The notes beneath the pieces are model-generated. The model saw only the letters and a program-made list of their open reading frames with translations, searched no databases and was not told where the DNA came from. From contig NC_071337.1 of the NCBI RefSeq assembly GCF_027744825.2, positions 10,541,031-10,605,030 of the forward strand: a stretch of DNA of 64,000 bases. Reading direction: 5' to 3'. Of the stretch, positions 1 through 13,412 are shown one piece after another; position 1 is the first letter of the stretch, and every line of letters starts with the position of its first letter. Source of the DNA: Synchiropus splendidus (lineage: Eukaryota > Chordata > Actinopteri > Syngnathiformes > Callionymidae). The position numbers and the translations under genes were made by a program.

Positions 1-3000
1 GAGAGAGAGGAGGCGGAGCCAGTGAGATGAAATGTGATTTAAATATGGCACGTGTCCCACCCGCTTAGATTCTCATATTTGCCGAGGAGTTAAAGTAACG
101 GGGAGGACCAGACAGTAGGAATCAAAGATGGCTGCGAAGCTCCACATCAGCAGCATTTTTTTTCTCCCTTTGACGCGACCACACTCTCCAGTACGCTACT
201 CTTCTTGACCAGCTTTTGATACTTGTGCTCACATGTCAATATTTTAATGAGAGTTTTAAGAACACTTAGAAGCATGAAAACATCAGAGCAACATCTAGTC
301 AGCATAATATTAGTTTAGCTGCACGGATTGAATGCGTTCTCCTGAAGAATGTGGGGGTCACTGTGGGTCAAGTCAGACACTTTCAGTGGCTGATCACTAC
401 CACTCTGTGTTGTTACAGAATCCTTCAAGCATCGAAAGGAAACCATTAAAAATATCTCAGTGTGTAGGTTAACATGCAGAGAGGAGCCACGTTATTTGCA
501 TAGAAACTTTGAAGTGAAGGAGAGAAGATTCTGACTTGAGCGGGATCTAACACCCAGCAGTGTCTCCTCTCCTGCAGCCAGCTGAGTCCTCCAGATGTGC
601 TGCGCCCTGATTGGCTCGCCGTGTAGCGTCCGTCCAGATCGTGGCCAAAGCCTCTCAAATTTCCACCCTGAGGATCATGGGTAGCCATGTTGCCACTTGT
701 TACTGCTTCCATTTAAAGCTGAACTGGAGTATCGTGTATATGAGATGTGAGTCGAGGTGCTGAAGAGAAAAACCCAAACCAGAGTGGCGTTTTTCTCTCC
801 TGAATCTGGCTTGATTTCAGGAAGTCAAAAGTCTCAGACACACTGTGACAGTGACTATTATAGAAGAAGCCATGTGCACACACACACACACATAGAGTAG
901 ACACACAAGGGCGGTTGTGGTTTTCAAATTGCAGTCTATATTCAAACACTCCTTTTCCTCTGCAGCGATCAGATGAACTTTCAACACTGGGATCCACTCG
1001 TATGAAAAAATGCATTTGTCGCTCCAGCGGACGCAACACGGCTGCCTCTAACTCAGTGTTGAAGATCTATCCAGAGGACAAGCCGAGTCAAAGAATTCGG
1101 CTCGGGAGCTAGTCGACAGGTCCAAGCGTATATCAGCATGCTGAGGCCAACAGCAGACTCGAGCGCGGCTCCCAGGAAGGAAGGAACTGCAGCCCCCATT
1201 TACTTTATGTGCCGCCACACTCATCTCTAATGTGCTCATGTGGCATCCAATGCTTCCTTTCTCTGTCATTCCTTTAGATGTGGGGTTGTTCTGTCAGCCA
1301 CCAGCTGGACATGCAGTCACCACGTGGAACTACAGGCTAAAATAGACCATGTTAAATGTATAAAATAACAGTCTATGCCTATCTTTTTTTGCATATGGGT
1401 CAGAAAAGGCAAAATCTACTCAGCAAAATTGAAATTATAACAAAAAAATAAGAAAGTTTCCATGTGGTGGGAATTAAAATGGTGTCCATTAAGGGTTTTG
1501 GTGACATTGTCTTTAAAAAGTCATAGTTTTTGAAGATATCAAAGTCCTTCTGAGCAACTGGCAGGTTTTTCTTCCAGTCATATGCTATTCAGTTTCCAAA
1601 GTGGAACAGCATCCCAGCCGCTAACTAAAAATGTGAATTTTGACAAAAAATAAAGTGAGATTTTTCATGTTTTTACTAGAATACTAACAATTATACTGAG
1701 GCATTTGAGCCCAAATAAGCAACATACAAGTACAAAAAGAGGTACAGTCGAATGATAGCTATCTGTGTGCGTCACAGAGTGAGTTTGTTGGTCTCAGTGA
1801 GTAAGGATTTGCTTTTTTAGCTTCATTCAGGAGGAGAAAATGCCGATTAATTATTCAGCTGAACACACCTCTTCTTTTGTTTTGCCCCACGTGAAAGAGT
1901 TTAGCTTGTCTTTGAATTCAGCTGTAGCTCACAGGTCACATTAATGGCGTAGATTTTATCTGAAACTAGTGTTGGTGTTGCGGGCAAGACCAACTAAACC
2001 AGGACAAAGTCAAAACCACGACTTCAAGGGGGTGAGTTGAGACCATGACCAAGGAGGGTCGAGACTGAGTCCAAGACAGGGGACCAGAAGAGAATTCTCT
2101 TCTCAGTCAGCACATGTCCAACCAACCCTGGAAGTTTTATTGAAGGCTTCTTCGGTTTACAAATGGACAGATGAAGACCTCCACTACACAGATAATTATT
2201 GAATACATTCATGTTGCATCTGGTGGGTTTTTTTTAAAAAACAAATGTCTTATTTGGCCAAGAATATAACACTTTAGAGATGTTTAACTCTTCACAGCTG
2301 CTGTGGTCTTGACCCATCCTGACAAAAAAACCCCCAGTGGCACCGAGGTGAGGCCGAGTCTAAACACAGTCGATTCTGAGACAAGCACAAGTCCTTGAAA
2401 ATGTGGGGATGAGACTAAAATACTATTACACTAATGGACTCATGTTTTTATATCCCAAAACCTGGTCTTTTTAACAAGGCTTCCTGGGCTTCTAGATCAC
2501 TGTCAGCAGGATTTATATACAAGAATTTGACAGCCAGGAAAAAACTCCAAATACAAAACTGAATAAAGTATTCAGTCTTCATTTTGACTCTGAATGTGAA
2601 TCCCTTCCTTGGTATTTTTCAGCTAAAAATGCTCACCGCCTTTTGCTTTCAGAAACATCAATACTGAATCAGCTGTGAAATATAAACAATATGCTTTCAG
2701 TATGTTTTGTTTTCTCCACTTCACACTTTCATTTCTCCTTGCGCAGCCGCCGGACATGGTCACAAATGACTCAATAGAAAGTGCATCAGAAATCATGAGA
2801 AGCAGTTGCACGGCGATGGACGGAGGAGCTCAGTGTGATGAGACGCAGAGAAGAGAAGAGGGCGAGAGGGTGGAAATCAAAGTCAGGGAACCTCCCTTGG
2901 CCTGGGCCTAACACATGGTTAGATTTGCCTGTGTGTCCACATGACTCACAGTCTGGTCAGCAAAGGCATAATAAACCCGACTAAAATATCCACTCACAAT

Positions 3001-6000
3001 GTCGCTGCAGTCCAAGGAAGCCAGCTAATTGCTAGATAGTCTCTGACCGTGGTTAGAGAGAAGAAGAGAAGTCCGGCGACGTTCTCTCGCCGCGTTAAAA
3101 TAAATGCAAAGCCGGTGGAGGTCATGAGTTCATTCTGACTTTTCCTGAGCAGTTTCTCTTCCATTTAATTTAGTAGCAGATTTTTGAAGGTAGCAATTGT
3201 TTGATAATACAAAGTACTGTTGGGAAAGCTGATGAAAGTCCACCAGAATGAATCGGATGTTTTGGGGAAGAGTGCAGGGCCAATGGAGAGATTTAGGATT
3301 TGATGTCTTCAGATGGACTTTGGCCAAATGATGCAGGTGAAAATACATTAGCAAGTTGGGACACTTGTAACTATAACTTGATATAATGCACATAAATAAT
3401 TTAAGAGCAAGTCCCAAACACACTTTGGGAGTCGGAACGATCTTCTTAGATGTCTACAAATACAAACACAAAATTAGCACTTCAAACTTGTTCTGTAATG
3501 ACAAGGCCACGCTCTTTGTTCTTTTTTATTTACAATTCATTTTTAATTGCACACATTCCCCCTTTCTCTGCTCATATTTATATAATTATTCTTCAATAAT
3601 ATTATTTTTTTCTTTTCATTTTTTAATGTTATTCTATTTATTTATTTTATTTTTAAAGCAAATTCAGCTATTTCCTGCAGTGACTGCCACAATATTCCAT
3701 TTTCAATTCAATATGAAGATTTTAGTTGATCATTTTTATGACATTTTGTTGAATACAAATTTTGGACTTGGATACACAATGGTTTTTGACTCCTGGACGC
3801 ACTTGATGTAGCCCGAAAATTGTTCCATTTGTCCCACCCACATTAGATGATAACTCAGTTCTATGAAAGTCCAACGCAACAACTGAGGCATTCACCATCA
3901 GACTGGAGTTATGAGTCAGCAGTGAAGGACCACGAGGTGCGAGGAGGAACACAGGATTAGGTGACGGCTGTTAAAGAGTTAAGGTGAACTCAGTTAGTGA
4001 GTGGAGGGGCTGAAATCTTTTCCATATTACACATGAGGAACACATTTAACTGGGTTCAGCTGTCTGGAGTCAGTCTCTCTCTCTCTCTCTCGCTCGCTCC
4101 CTCCCTCTCTCCTGATCTGAGGGTGAGCTAAACACAGCCGTATATCATTACACATCTGGGAAAATGAACCTCGAGCAGCTCCACAAAGACAATCTTAAGT
4201 AAATGAATCGAAGTCGAATGAGTCGCCGCACTTTATAAATGACAACAACAACTGAAAAATGATAGTGAAAGTCACCCATCTTTGCTTCACAACTCCAACA
4301 GCACAGCGAGGATGTAAACAGAGCCAACTGAGAGCATTACATTAATAGTAATCTGACACCTCAGGAGGGGGCAGAGCTCCTCCCATGACGTCTCCCCAAT
4401 AAGTCCAACCCCTCAAAATTGCTCTGGTTCCTGCAGTTTTATTTTGGGTTGAGGGATGTTGCGGGGCCAGGCGCTCAAGAGGCAGGAATTCGCACCGTTG
4501 CAGGGTGGAAATTCTTGCAAGTTTCTGTATTGCTAGGAAATCGTTACATTCGTGCTGATCCAACCTCTGTTTTTCCTCCGTCACATGAGCTGGGGGTCCT
4601 CACAGTGACCACCAAAGTTATAGAGGCGAGGTCAAAGTTGACGACACATCAGTTCAAGGTGCACAGATGTCCCCTCTTGCCATGTCCGACCACAAACTCA
4701 CCACGCCTTGTAAAAGCAGCGAAGACTCTCAAGGTGCCTTGACATGAAATATACACATTTAACCGATATTATCATTGAACCGATACATTTTCACACATTG
4801 TTCGTGTGAAGACTGATACCGCTATGATCAAACCTATAGTTTCTTCCTCATTTAACAGTCACATGCAGTGAGCTGCTGTCAGGAGCTTCAGCTGAGTGAC
4901 AACAAAGAAGTAAGCCGACTCCTCCAGACGTCCTCCACGTCTCTGAGTGATTCCACAGATGGAGGGGGAAAATGAGTTGCCTCCACACAAGAAAAAAAGG
5001 TCCCTCACCTTTTTTTTCTTTGCTAGGGTTATGAGTCACAAAAACACCTACATCAGAGCACATTTTGAATTAAAAAATGATGCTCTGATGATGATGAATT
5101 CAATGTAATTATTTGATTTTGAAATAGATGTTTTAGAATCCAAGCACATTCCTCGCTCAGAACATTCACCTCTTCTTGTATTTGAAAAGAAAGCTAAAAA
5201 TGCTAAGTTGACTGGCTAACTTAACGGAGCACTTTAAGACACACATTTTAATGAACTTGTTATGTGATCTAATTCAAATGTTATATTAGCATTTAATGAA
5301 CCAAACATCTATAACCGAAGCAAAACATGCTTCTGACAGCTGGTTAGCTAGCTAACTGCTTCATAAGCTAGCGTGGCTCGGGGCTTAAAGTGCTATTCAG
5401 CATTCTTACAAATGCAGAATCATTTGTCATTGGTTAGGTGATGTTTCGCTCTTTCATTTGGTGAGCGCTTTGCTGCAGCCATAAAGAAAGAGTGAAGCAG
5501 TTTGAGGCGCCACATACAGAAACTGTTCCTTCTGCTCTGAGACACTGAAACTTCCGGGTGAATGATCAAGTTCATAGAGATGGTACTTCTCTCAAAAATA
5601 ATAATAAAAAACCCCTTGTAGATTCACATGAACACAGTTTTTTTTCTTTTCTCTGAAGGGGTTGTCTTCCTCTCAGTGTTTCTGCAACAAAGCCCCTCCT
5701 CCCCCCACTGCAGCGAAGGGTGGAAAAAGTGACACAGCAGCAAACCACCTAAATGTTAGCGGCAACTTCTCCCAGACAAGACTGTAAAATCTGTATCAAG
5801 ATTCAGTCCGGTGGGTGAGTGCAGCTGTGGGTTCTGGTAACCAAGCGCAAGAGCCCAGTTTGTGAGCACTAAATAGCCGACATGTTTTTGGCGTCAGATG
5901 GAGGGGGAAACGCGTATGGCTTATGAAGTGACGTTAAAAATATAGAGTTGAAGACACGACTACGTCAGCAGCCTTGTTTTCAAGGTTGTCTTAGTACTCA

Positions 6001-6282
6001 CAAATCCTTAATCTGTTCCTTAAAGCAATGTTTTCTATTGCAAACATGTAGCATAGCTTAAATTGTGCTAAAAATATTATAGTTATAACTAGCTACTGTC
6101 GTCGTCATCGGTTTTTATCATTAAAAAACTACCACAAAATCGCATAAATTAGCTGGTAGGAAGACATTCAAGAGGAGCGGCTTACTCAATTTGACATCGG
6201 CATTGAAGTACATTTGTATAGATTTGGTAACTGTCGCCCCAGTGATGTTACTAGTGGTAGCTAGCTGTCTTCATATTTACGG
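1..6282. other. Intergenic DNA, no gene seen
   Basis: ORFs here lack splice support, similarity or codon regularity. A (TC)n tract at 4074-4091 runs into a pyrimidine-rich stretch to about 4111. Around 2000-2110 a run of accaagac/gagtccaag-like words resembles the stretch near 29108-29160 and may be a decayed fish repeat. A 97-codon minus ORF (3130-3423) and a 141-codon AT-rich plus ORF (3386-3811) read as chance ORFs in AT-rich DNA. Confidence 0.6.
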
Positions 6283-6579
6283 TGCGTTCCATTTGTGTTC
6301 TAAACTAATAAATTCTTAGTTCCGTCCTCAGTGACATCACCCTATGTCGGAGTTCCAGGTCGGAAAGTCGGAGACTCCACACCAACCCAAGTACACAATC
6401 CAAGATGGCTTCCCTGAATGTAAACAAGACGTAGATGCTTTGAATCAATGGGTTTTCTAGTTGCAAATCGAACACATATTTTTCAAGAAGCTGTTCATAT
6501 CAAGGCACACGTGCGCTGCGCGCAATTGTGACATGATTCCAAGCTCCAAATTCCAACTTCCGAAGGTAACTGGAACGCA
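6283..6579. mobile_element. Fold-back MITE with TGCGTTCCA ends
   Basis: The left end reads tgcgttccatttg and the right end, reverse-complemented, reads tgcgttccagttacc. Inside each end are gtcgg/ttccgaag-type words in inverted order. A second, partly matching copy starts near 17645. The length of about 300 bp and absence of coding sequence fit a non-autonomous DNA transposon; the superfamily is not assigned. Confidence 0.5.
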
Positions 6580-9406
6580 AAGTCCATGATCAACAATGAA
6601 ACCAACACTTAAGAAGAGGCTGATTTCTCTCATACTCATCAGGAAAGGTAGTGTAGAAAAGCCTGACCTCGGTCAGAAACCCCCAACATGGGCTCAGTGG
6701 TGACAAAAGTGCAGTCTTTGCCTCCAGGCCGCAGGAGTTGACCACAAGTCCAAGGAAGTTTACACGTCTGATTGCTCTCAGCAGGCGTGCTCCAGGTGTT
6801 TCATGTGGCAGGTGGAGGCTTAAATGTTAGCAGGTGAGCGACGACTCAGCACCTATTCATGGCCAAAGCAGGAGGCCAAGCAAAGAAAGAGCAGAACAAG
6901 TATATCTGCAGTTTTCATCAATTATTCTGACTCAGCAATTAGTGAATGGATGAAACAGGTGGATTATGGGCCATTGTTTCACACTAGTAGGGAGCCTTGG
7001 TGTCAAGACACCACATCGTGATGGACCCTTGTGCAACTTTTTGTGTGCAAAGATTCTAACAAAGTCATTTCATGTGGTGAGAAAATTGTCTTATGACTAG
7101 TGTCGGTCAATCACAGGTTGTTTTCTTTGCAAAGACTGGAAAATTTATTTTATTTTCTAAATGCGCCAAGACGTTGGTGATTTATATTGCGGTTCTGATC
7201 TATCAGGTTCCCTACTGGTGAGAATCGATAGTATTGATTATTGCGATTTTACTTTCCGTTTCTAAAGACAAAAGGTGAATCATATACAAAACACAATATA
7301 AGAGTGAAAAAAAAAAAGTAAAATGTAAGGGCATACCTTGGATGTCTTGAAGGATCTGTTCACAAATCAGAGTCATACATGATCAAAATTTTTTTGGTAG
7401 ATGTAAAGAAGGCTATCACAAGAAAATGGCTCCAACCTGCCACACCGGACAATGGATTGACATTGTTCAACAAATGTTAATTATGAAGAAAGTCACATTT
7501 AAGTTGAAAAACAAAGAAGAACTATTTGACCGGAGCTGGGAAAAATGGTTGAAATACAAAAATAAAAACAAAAAACAAGTAATGTAATGTGAAATATTAC
7601 ATTATAATATTATTCCCCAGAGACGGTGTAATTATACTTTATTTTCTCTTTTTTATTTCTCTGTCTTTCTGTATCTATCTTTTAATTTTATATATAAGTA
7701 TGTATATATATTTTTCTTTTTTCTTTCTATTATTATTATTATTTTTTTTTAAATATTGTTACATGTGTGCAATCAAAGTTTTCTATTGTGTGCTTCACAG
7801 AAGTTTGTAATACAATAACTGAATTAAAAAGTTAATTCAACAGTTGTGTCACAGTTGCAGGCCGATATTTAGGATTGCCATTTGTGATATGTTTATGACA
7901 AAAATATAAGCAATTTGAAATGTGTCTCTCTTCGTTGACTAGTGTCAAACTTAGCTATGCTCACTGAGCCTGAGTTAGAATGATAACCTTTGAAAAGTAG
8001 GACGATGGTATGATCCTTCTCTCTATCACCAACATTACACCTATTAAAATGTAGAGGGGTGGGAGGGAGTGACTGAAGAAAGGCCACACTCGAATTGCAC
8101 AGTGTGCAACACATTAGGTCACAATTGGTGAAAACGTGTCGCTGCCAGCCGAGCAAAAGTCGGGACGCCTGCCAACTTTGTTTTCCGTCGTCACCCCAGA
8201 CGTGTATGCCTGTAAGTGCTAGGAAAGATTCCCCTGTTGATGTAAACATGAGTAAAGCACGCAAATTACAAGGGAGTGCGAAGAGCTGAGCCCTTTATCG
8301 CATCCCTCCTGACCTTCCAGACACCTGACGCTTCTCATGAACGATTCCGTCCGTTCACAGCAAGAGCACTGCAGCGAGGGATCGGGTTTAATGTTGGATA
8401 CTAACAAGTAAATTGCTTTAAGTTAACACATGTTCAGTTACAGAGTGGAGCGAAGCTCTGGGCTCAGCATGAGCTGCTTTATGTTTCCTGCATAATGAGC
8501 TACAGTAAGAGATGTTGCCGGGCGCCATGGAGCTAATTTGACAATGTAGGGATCATGTGACCACTGCAGAGGACCTAGAAACACACATTCAAAAATCTGA
8601 TCAAAAGCAATCGGAACACGTGCATGAGAGATTGTCACCTTAATGTGTGTGAGAGGTTTTCACTTTACTCTGTTGAGTATTTCTTTACATACTTCATCAT
8701 ACAGTACAAATATGACAAATAATGACGTCTGTGTTTCGGGCTGAATCATGCAAACATAGTTGGACGTTACTTTCGGATGTTGTTTTTCAGTGATGCGGGC
8801 GTGTGTGTTTGTCTCTGTGGACGTCTGAGGTTGAGCCCCTCCGTCACCACCTGGAAGTCATTACACACTGAGGGAGCCATGTGGCGGGCACAAGTCTCTT
8901 AAAGTGGCAGGGGCTGCCTTTCCCACATTAAAGTCATTAGTAAAGTCGGAGCCCCTGCTAGCGCATCCACTGGGACGCTCCAGGTGACATCACCGCATGA
9001 GCAGCAGCAAGATTTCAGATTCTATTCTGAACGTCACCTGATGTTGAGCCATTCATCTGTTGACAGGTCAGACTTCTATCCTCCAGCTGCCAGGTTATGA
9101 ACGGGCTCTGCTCTGAGTGGCTGATGAATCCTGAGCTGGGAAAAAGTTGCAAAACATTTGCAACATGATTGTTGTGAAGGCATTGACTGTGGAAGTGATA
9201 TCGGAAAATAAGGAGCATTGATGGGAACTAATGTCACTTTAGGTAGAGGACGCTCACCTAGGTGCCATGTTGACTTTGCTTTTTACTGTAAGCCATCTCT
9301 AAATGTTCTCTAACTGGATGTATATCATTGTCCTGAATGCTGAACCGTATTTGGAAGCGACTATAGTAGTTGTGATACATCCTGCTGGGTTGTGGTGACT
9401 AAAGCT
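6580..9406. other. Intergenic DNA, no gene seen
   Basis: Low-complexity AT-rich sequence at 7560-7800 explains the membrane-like ORF there. A 123-codon minus ORF (7893-8264) has no recognisable domain or splice partner. Nothing else can be supported. Confidence 0.6.
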
Positions 9407-10083
9407 TGTATCAAACTCAATCATGCAGGGGACCAAACAAATCTGCATCCACACGGAGACACACTTTATCCGATCCTCTCTCTTTCCCTTCCGCTTTGAA
9501 AAATGTGCTCAAACAGAATGTAGCCGTCCACATCAGTCCGATGAACACAACATCAAATAATGTAGTACATTTACCAGTGAGAGCTGCAGTGCTCTAACAA
9601 CAAATGAAGAAGACAGTATGGTGCATGTGCATAGGAAGCTTGCGCGAGTGTAGTCGCATAATAAGCCATCGTGGAAAGAGACGTTGGCGTGTAGTGAAAG
9701 CTGTAATGTTGTAGCGAGTCATGCTAAACTACGAATCAACAAGGAGGGAGTGTTCAGAGATTAGTATTTTTAGCAGGATGGAGTCCACCTGCTACGCCCT
9801 CCAAAAAGTTGTGGATCACCCATGAAGAATATAACTCAGAATTTTCAAGTTTACTTAGTAACAAGTAACAATTGATCGGAGACATACCAGAGTGTATACC
9901 ACCAACCCAGACTCTGTGTGGACAGGACTGGGTCTCTCTTTTTCTTGGAGGGTTATTTTTTTCATGTTTTCAGTGGGTCTTAAATTATGATTCAGTAGAG
10001 TTTTAAACTTGACTAAGCTCTCGCAGGCCACACAAAATAACTTGGCCGGCCGGGTTTAGCCCCGGGCCTTGAGTTTGACAAGG
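9407..10083. mobile_element. Possible decayed hAT-like element with TCAAACTCA ends
   Basis: The left end carries tatcaaactcaat and the right end gggccttgagtttgacaa, which is the inverted form. The right end also has the ggcc/cgggcc words of a common fish repeat. Target-site duplications are not clear, and the interior has no coding sequence, so boundaries are approximate. Confidence 0.35.
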
Positions 10084-13035
10084 ATTATGAGTTGGGATGC
10101 AGATGCGTCTACTGTATACCCTTAGTAAAAGTGCTCGGCTTGCATGCTAAGTTGCATTTTGTGCGATGAAATGTGTAAATGTGGACAAATTGAGCAGCGC
10201 TACGAAAGCGAGCGGTGACGTGTAACCTCAGTGTTGGACCTGGACCACTGATGCGTTCAAGTGTGTTCAGTATTTGCAGATCATGAACCAGATAACTGCG
10301 AATATCAACCTCCTCTTCTGGACTTGTTTGGCAAATGATGGAAGAAATTCCATTTGAGAATACAGATGTTTTTTTTTCCCCCTTCTTTTGTCAAGTCCCT
10401 CCCTCTTTTCTTCGTTTTCTCTCTCTCCGTCTCTGTAGTTCTAGACGACTCAATGGAAAATCACCATCATGGCAACGACTCGCCTCCGAAACTGCTCCAC
10501 TCTCATCAAACTATTCGTAACTACCTCCATGAAACTTGAAGCAGTATGACAACGTGGTTTGTATGTCTGACCATATCTACCTTCCCAGGTTTGGTTATGC
10601 ACTAAGGAAAAGATCAGACAAGAGAAGGAGGAGAGGATTTAAGGATTTGAACACGTTAAAAAAAGAGGGGGATGTGTGTGAGAGGCTGAGAGTTTAAGAA
10701 GGGGAGGAGGATTTAGGAGAGCGCAGGCAGCCCGTGACATAGCTAAAGCATGAGTACATGCCTTTTGGCTGACGTCCACTGTGAAAGCTCTGCATCTGGT
10801 GCAGCTCTACCTCTGAACTTCTCTACTTCTCTAACTTCCCTGTCTCCACTTCTACTTCCTCTTCCTGTTGATATCAGGACCATGACTAGGTTTTCACTAC
10901 TCAGTCACTGTCTGGTCTTCCTTGTCGATTCTACATTATGACCAGGAGAGGTAAATGTGCTGTCATATTTAGATGAATAGAAGAGTGGAATGACCATAAA
11001 AGTCCATGACAAAAATGATAAACCTGGTCACAACTGACATAAAATTTAACGTATAAACATTTAGTGTACATCATTGATACATTTGTGTTATTTTCTTTGA
11101 GCTCTATTACTTTGTTGTTCACATTTCCTCCATTTTTGTATAATCCTGGCCAGTTTCTAGACATTTTTTATGTTCTCTTGTATCATGGAAATATCATCAT
11201 ATATTAAAATATTTTAGCTTATACTATTGGCTTTATGTTTTGTACTGTTGCTTCCCACTGTAAAAGTTATTGAATGAGACATTTAAAACATTTAATGTTT
11301 CCTTCTTGGTAATAAATGTTGTTATGACCAAAATCCAGTCATGTTTTGTTAAGGATTTTGGTTCCAAATGAAAGGCAAATGAGAATCACAACAGAAAAGT
11401 GCTACTACAAACATGTACACCTTCGCAAAAACAAGACCTCAACGACATTAATGGGATTAATTCATTGAATGTGTTTTGAATTAAAGTGGGGGAAGGGGTG
11501 CAATGAAATACATGTCTTTTAAATTATTTATGTTTACTATTATTATATTTATTATTTAAACTGTGCTTTTATGTGATATAGTACAAGTGCTCCTCTCAGT
11601 TGAAGCTTTTTTTTTTTTTATAAATCCAGCACCATTTCACTTAGACAAACCTTTTGAATGAAACTGTAGCAGCATGGAGACTGTGGACTTATAGGGCAAC
11701 AGGGTTTTTCAGAAATATGGCCCTACATATTGTTTTAAAATCAGTTTATGTTACATTAATATTTCAGTTTTATTGTTATATTTGCTGTCATCTTAAAATG
11801 ATGAAATGAGTCAGGGACTAGTTGGTTAGCTCTCAGAGCTCCGGCTGCAGCTGAGCTGAGTTTATAATGTCAATAAAGTTTAACGGATGAGCCCATGTGT
11901 TAAAACTCTCTGGTGGTCTCAGGGCTACTGAAGTGTCTCCCAGTCATTCCTCTGTTTATACAGGGCAGTGAGACAGGTACAGGCCTGTCGCTATCCCTAC
12001 CAGCACACACGTATGCACGCATTCACTCTTTTGGTGTCTAGTTGTCCTCTTTTTTGGTAACTCTTTTTTTTTTGCAGGGAGAGTATCATGTAAACAGGCG
12101 TTCCGAGGCTTCAGGAAACACCCACACGTCCACTCCTCTTCCAGTTGTGAGCCAGATGAGCCACACAAAACTGAGGAGGAGCTTAAACTACACGTTTGAA
12201 AAAAGGGATTTCTTCTTTTTCCTAGTCGTCTTTTTTTCTCTTTCCCAGTTGAACTCAAAACTCCTTGATGACCGAAAATTCTTCCACGTGTCCTGTGCTG
12301 GATTGAGGTGGTGGAGGGAGGACCAGAACACGTCTGGCTTCCCTGCAACACTCCGTTCTACTGACAGAATCCTCGAACAATCTTTATCAGCTGTACAAAC
12401 TTAAACGAAAAGAGTAACGTAACTGTTCATGAGCTGAGTGCCCTTTGATAGCATGCTACCATATAACTGTTATTATTTATCAAAGGCTGTAGCTGCCTGT
12501 AATCTGACTGAGCTGCAGCTGTATTTCTTTCTCTTTGCTTTTTAATCCAGAGGAGAGACGTCGGAGCCCAGTGTTTTCTCATGAAACAGACATTAATACC
12601 AGAGGAACAGATTGAGAGAGACTGATTGTTATTTTACATGTATTTTGGACGTCCTGACTTTGAGCCACATTCTGGCTTCCATGTCTGGCTCAGTGGGGTG
12701 CAGTGATTTCCTAAAGTCACCTCTCAGGTAGGCTTGCCAGATTCAAGGCCTGTGACACACCAACACTTCAAAACTCATGCAGATACACACACAAGACATG
12801 ACAACTGATGCTGAGCATCATTTGCTTTGAACAACCAGAGTTTCTGTGAGATTCCAGTGGAACTAGATTACTCTTCTTATTTCTAGATTAAAGCCACCTA
12901 ACAACTTCTCAATTTAAGAACTGCTTTCTGGATTATAGACAAGCACAATCTGGTTACTCATATAATGTTTCAAATCCAGGAAACGTACAATATTAGAGAA
13001 TGTTCGGTTAATTCCTGAGTACCTTGTGGTCTTGT
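10084..13035. other. Intergenic DNA, no gene seen
   Basis: AT-rich DNA with several short ORFs on both strands and no domain, splice site pair or codon bias to support a gene. Overlapping opposite-strand ORFs of 120-131 codons at 11956-12404 share a low-complexity T-rich core and look accidental. Confidence 0.6.
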
Positions 13036-13412
13036 TCGCGCGTGATGGGAACAACACAGTTGTGAGAAAAAGTGAGCTGAGCCAAAAGGCAAAGCGCTAC
13101 ATTTGTCCAGACCCTCAGCTGCGGTCACAGACATTGGCTGAAGACAGAGTAGAGCTGCTGCTTCCCCATGCTTTAAGGAGTCAGAGGAAGTGGTTTGGGT
13201 CTCCTATGAGGATGCAACCTGGGTCTTGCCCTTTGGAGGTGTCAGCTGGGAGGAGTCCGGGGGGTCGACCCAGGACCAGGTGGAGAGACTATATCTCTAT
13301 ACTGGTGTGAGAGCATGTCTGGATCCCCCCCGTCAGAGCAGGCGGAAGGATGTTTGCTACCACTGTACCCCACGAATGATAAGTGGGATGGATGGATGGA
13401 TGGATTCTTGTC
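13036..13412 (+). mobile_element. 3' end of a non-LTR retrotransposon (LINE), degraded
   Basis: The plus-frame translation shows the end of a fish LINE polyprotein: RSQRKWFGSPMRM, then GRSPGGRPRTRWRDYI, which matches the common RRSQLRWFGHLVRM/GRPRTRWRDY tail. A frameshift follows and the copy ends in a short (GGAT)n tract at about 13384-13405, the usual 3' tail of this family. It is a 5'-truncated, dead copy. Confidence 0.7.

Noticed and set aside
3386..3811. A 141-codon membrane-like ORF
   Set aside because: AT-rich DNA (many TTT/TTA codons) produces hydrophobic translations by chance; there is no family resemblance.
12042..12404. A 120-codon plus ORF overlapping a 131-codon minus ORF
   Set aside because: Neither has a domain, codon regularity or splice context, and both depend on T-rich low-complexity DNA.
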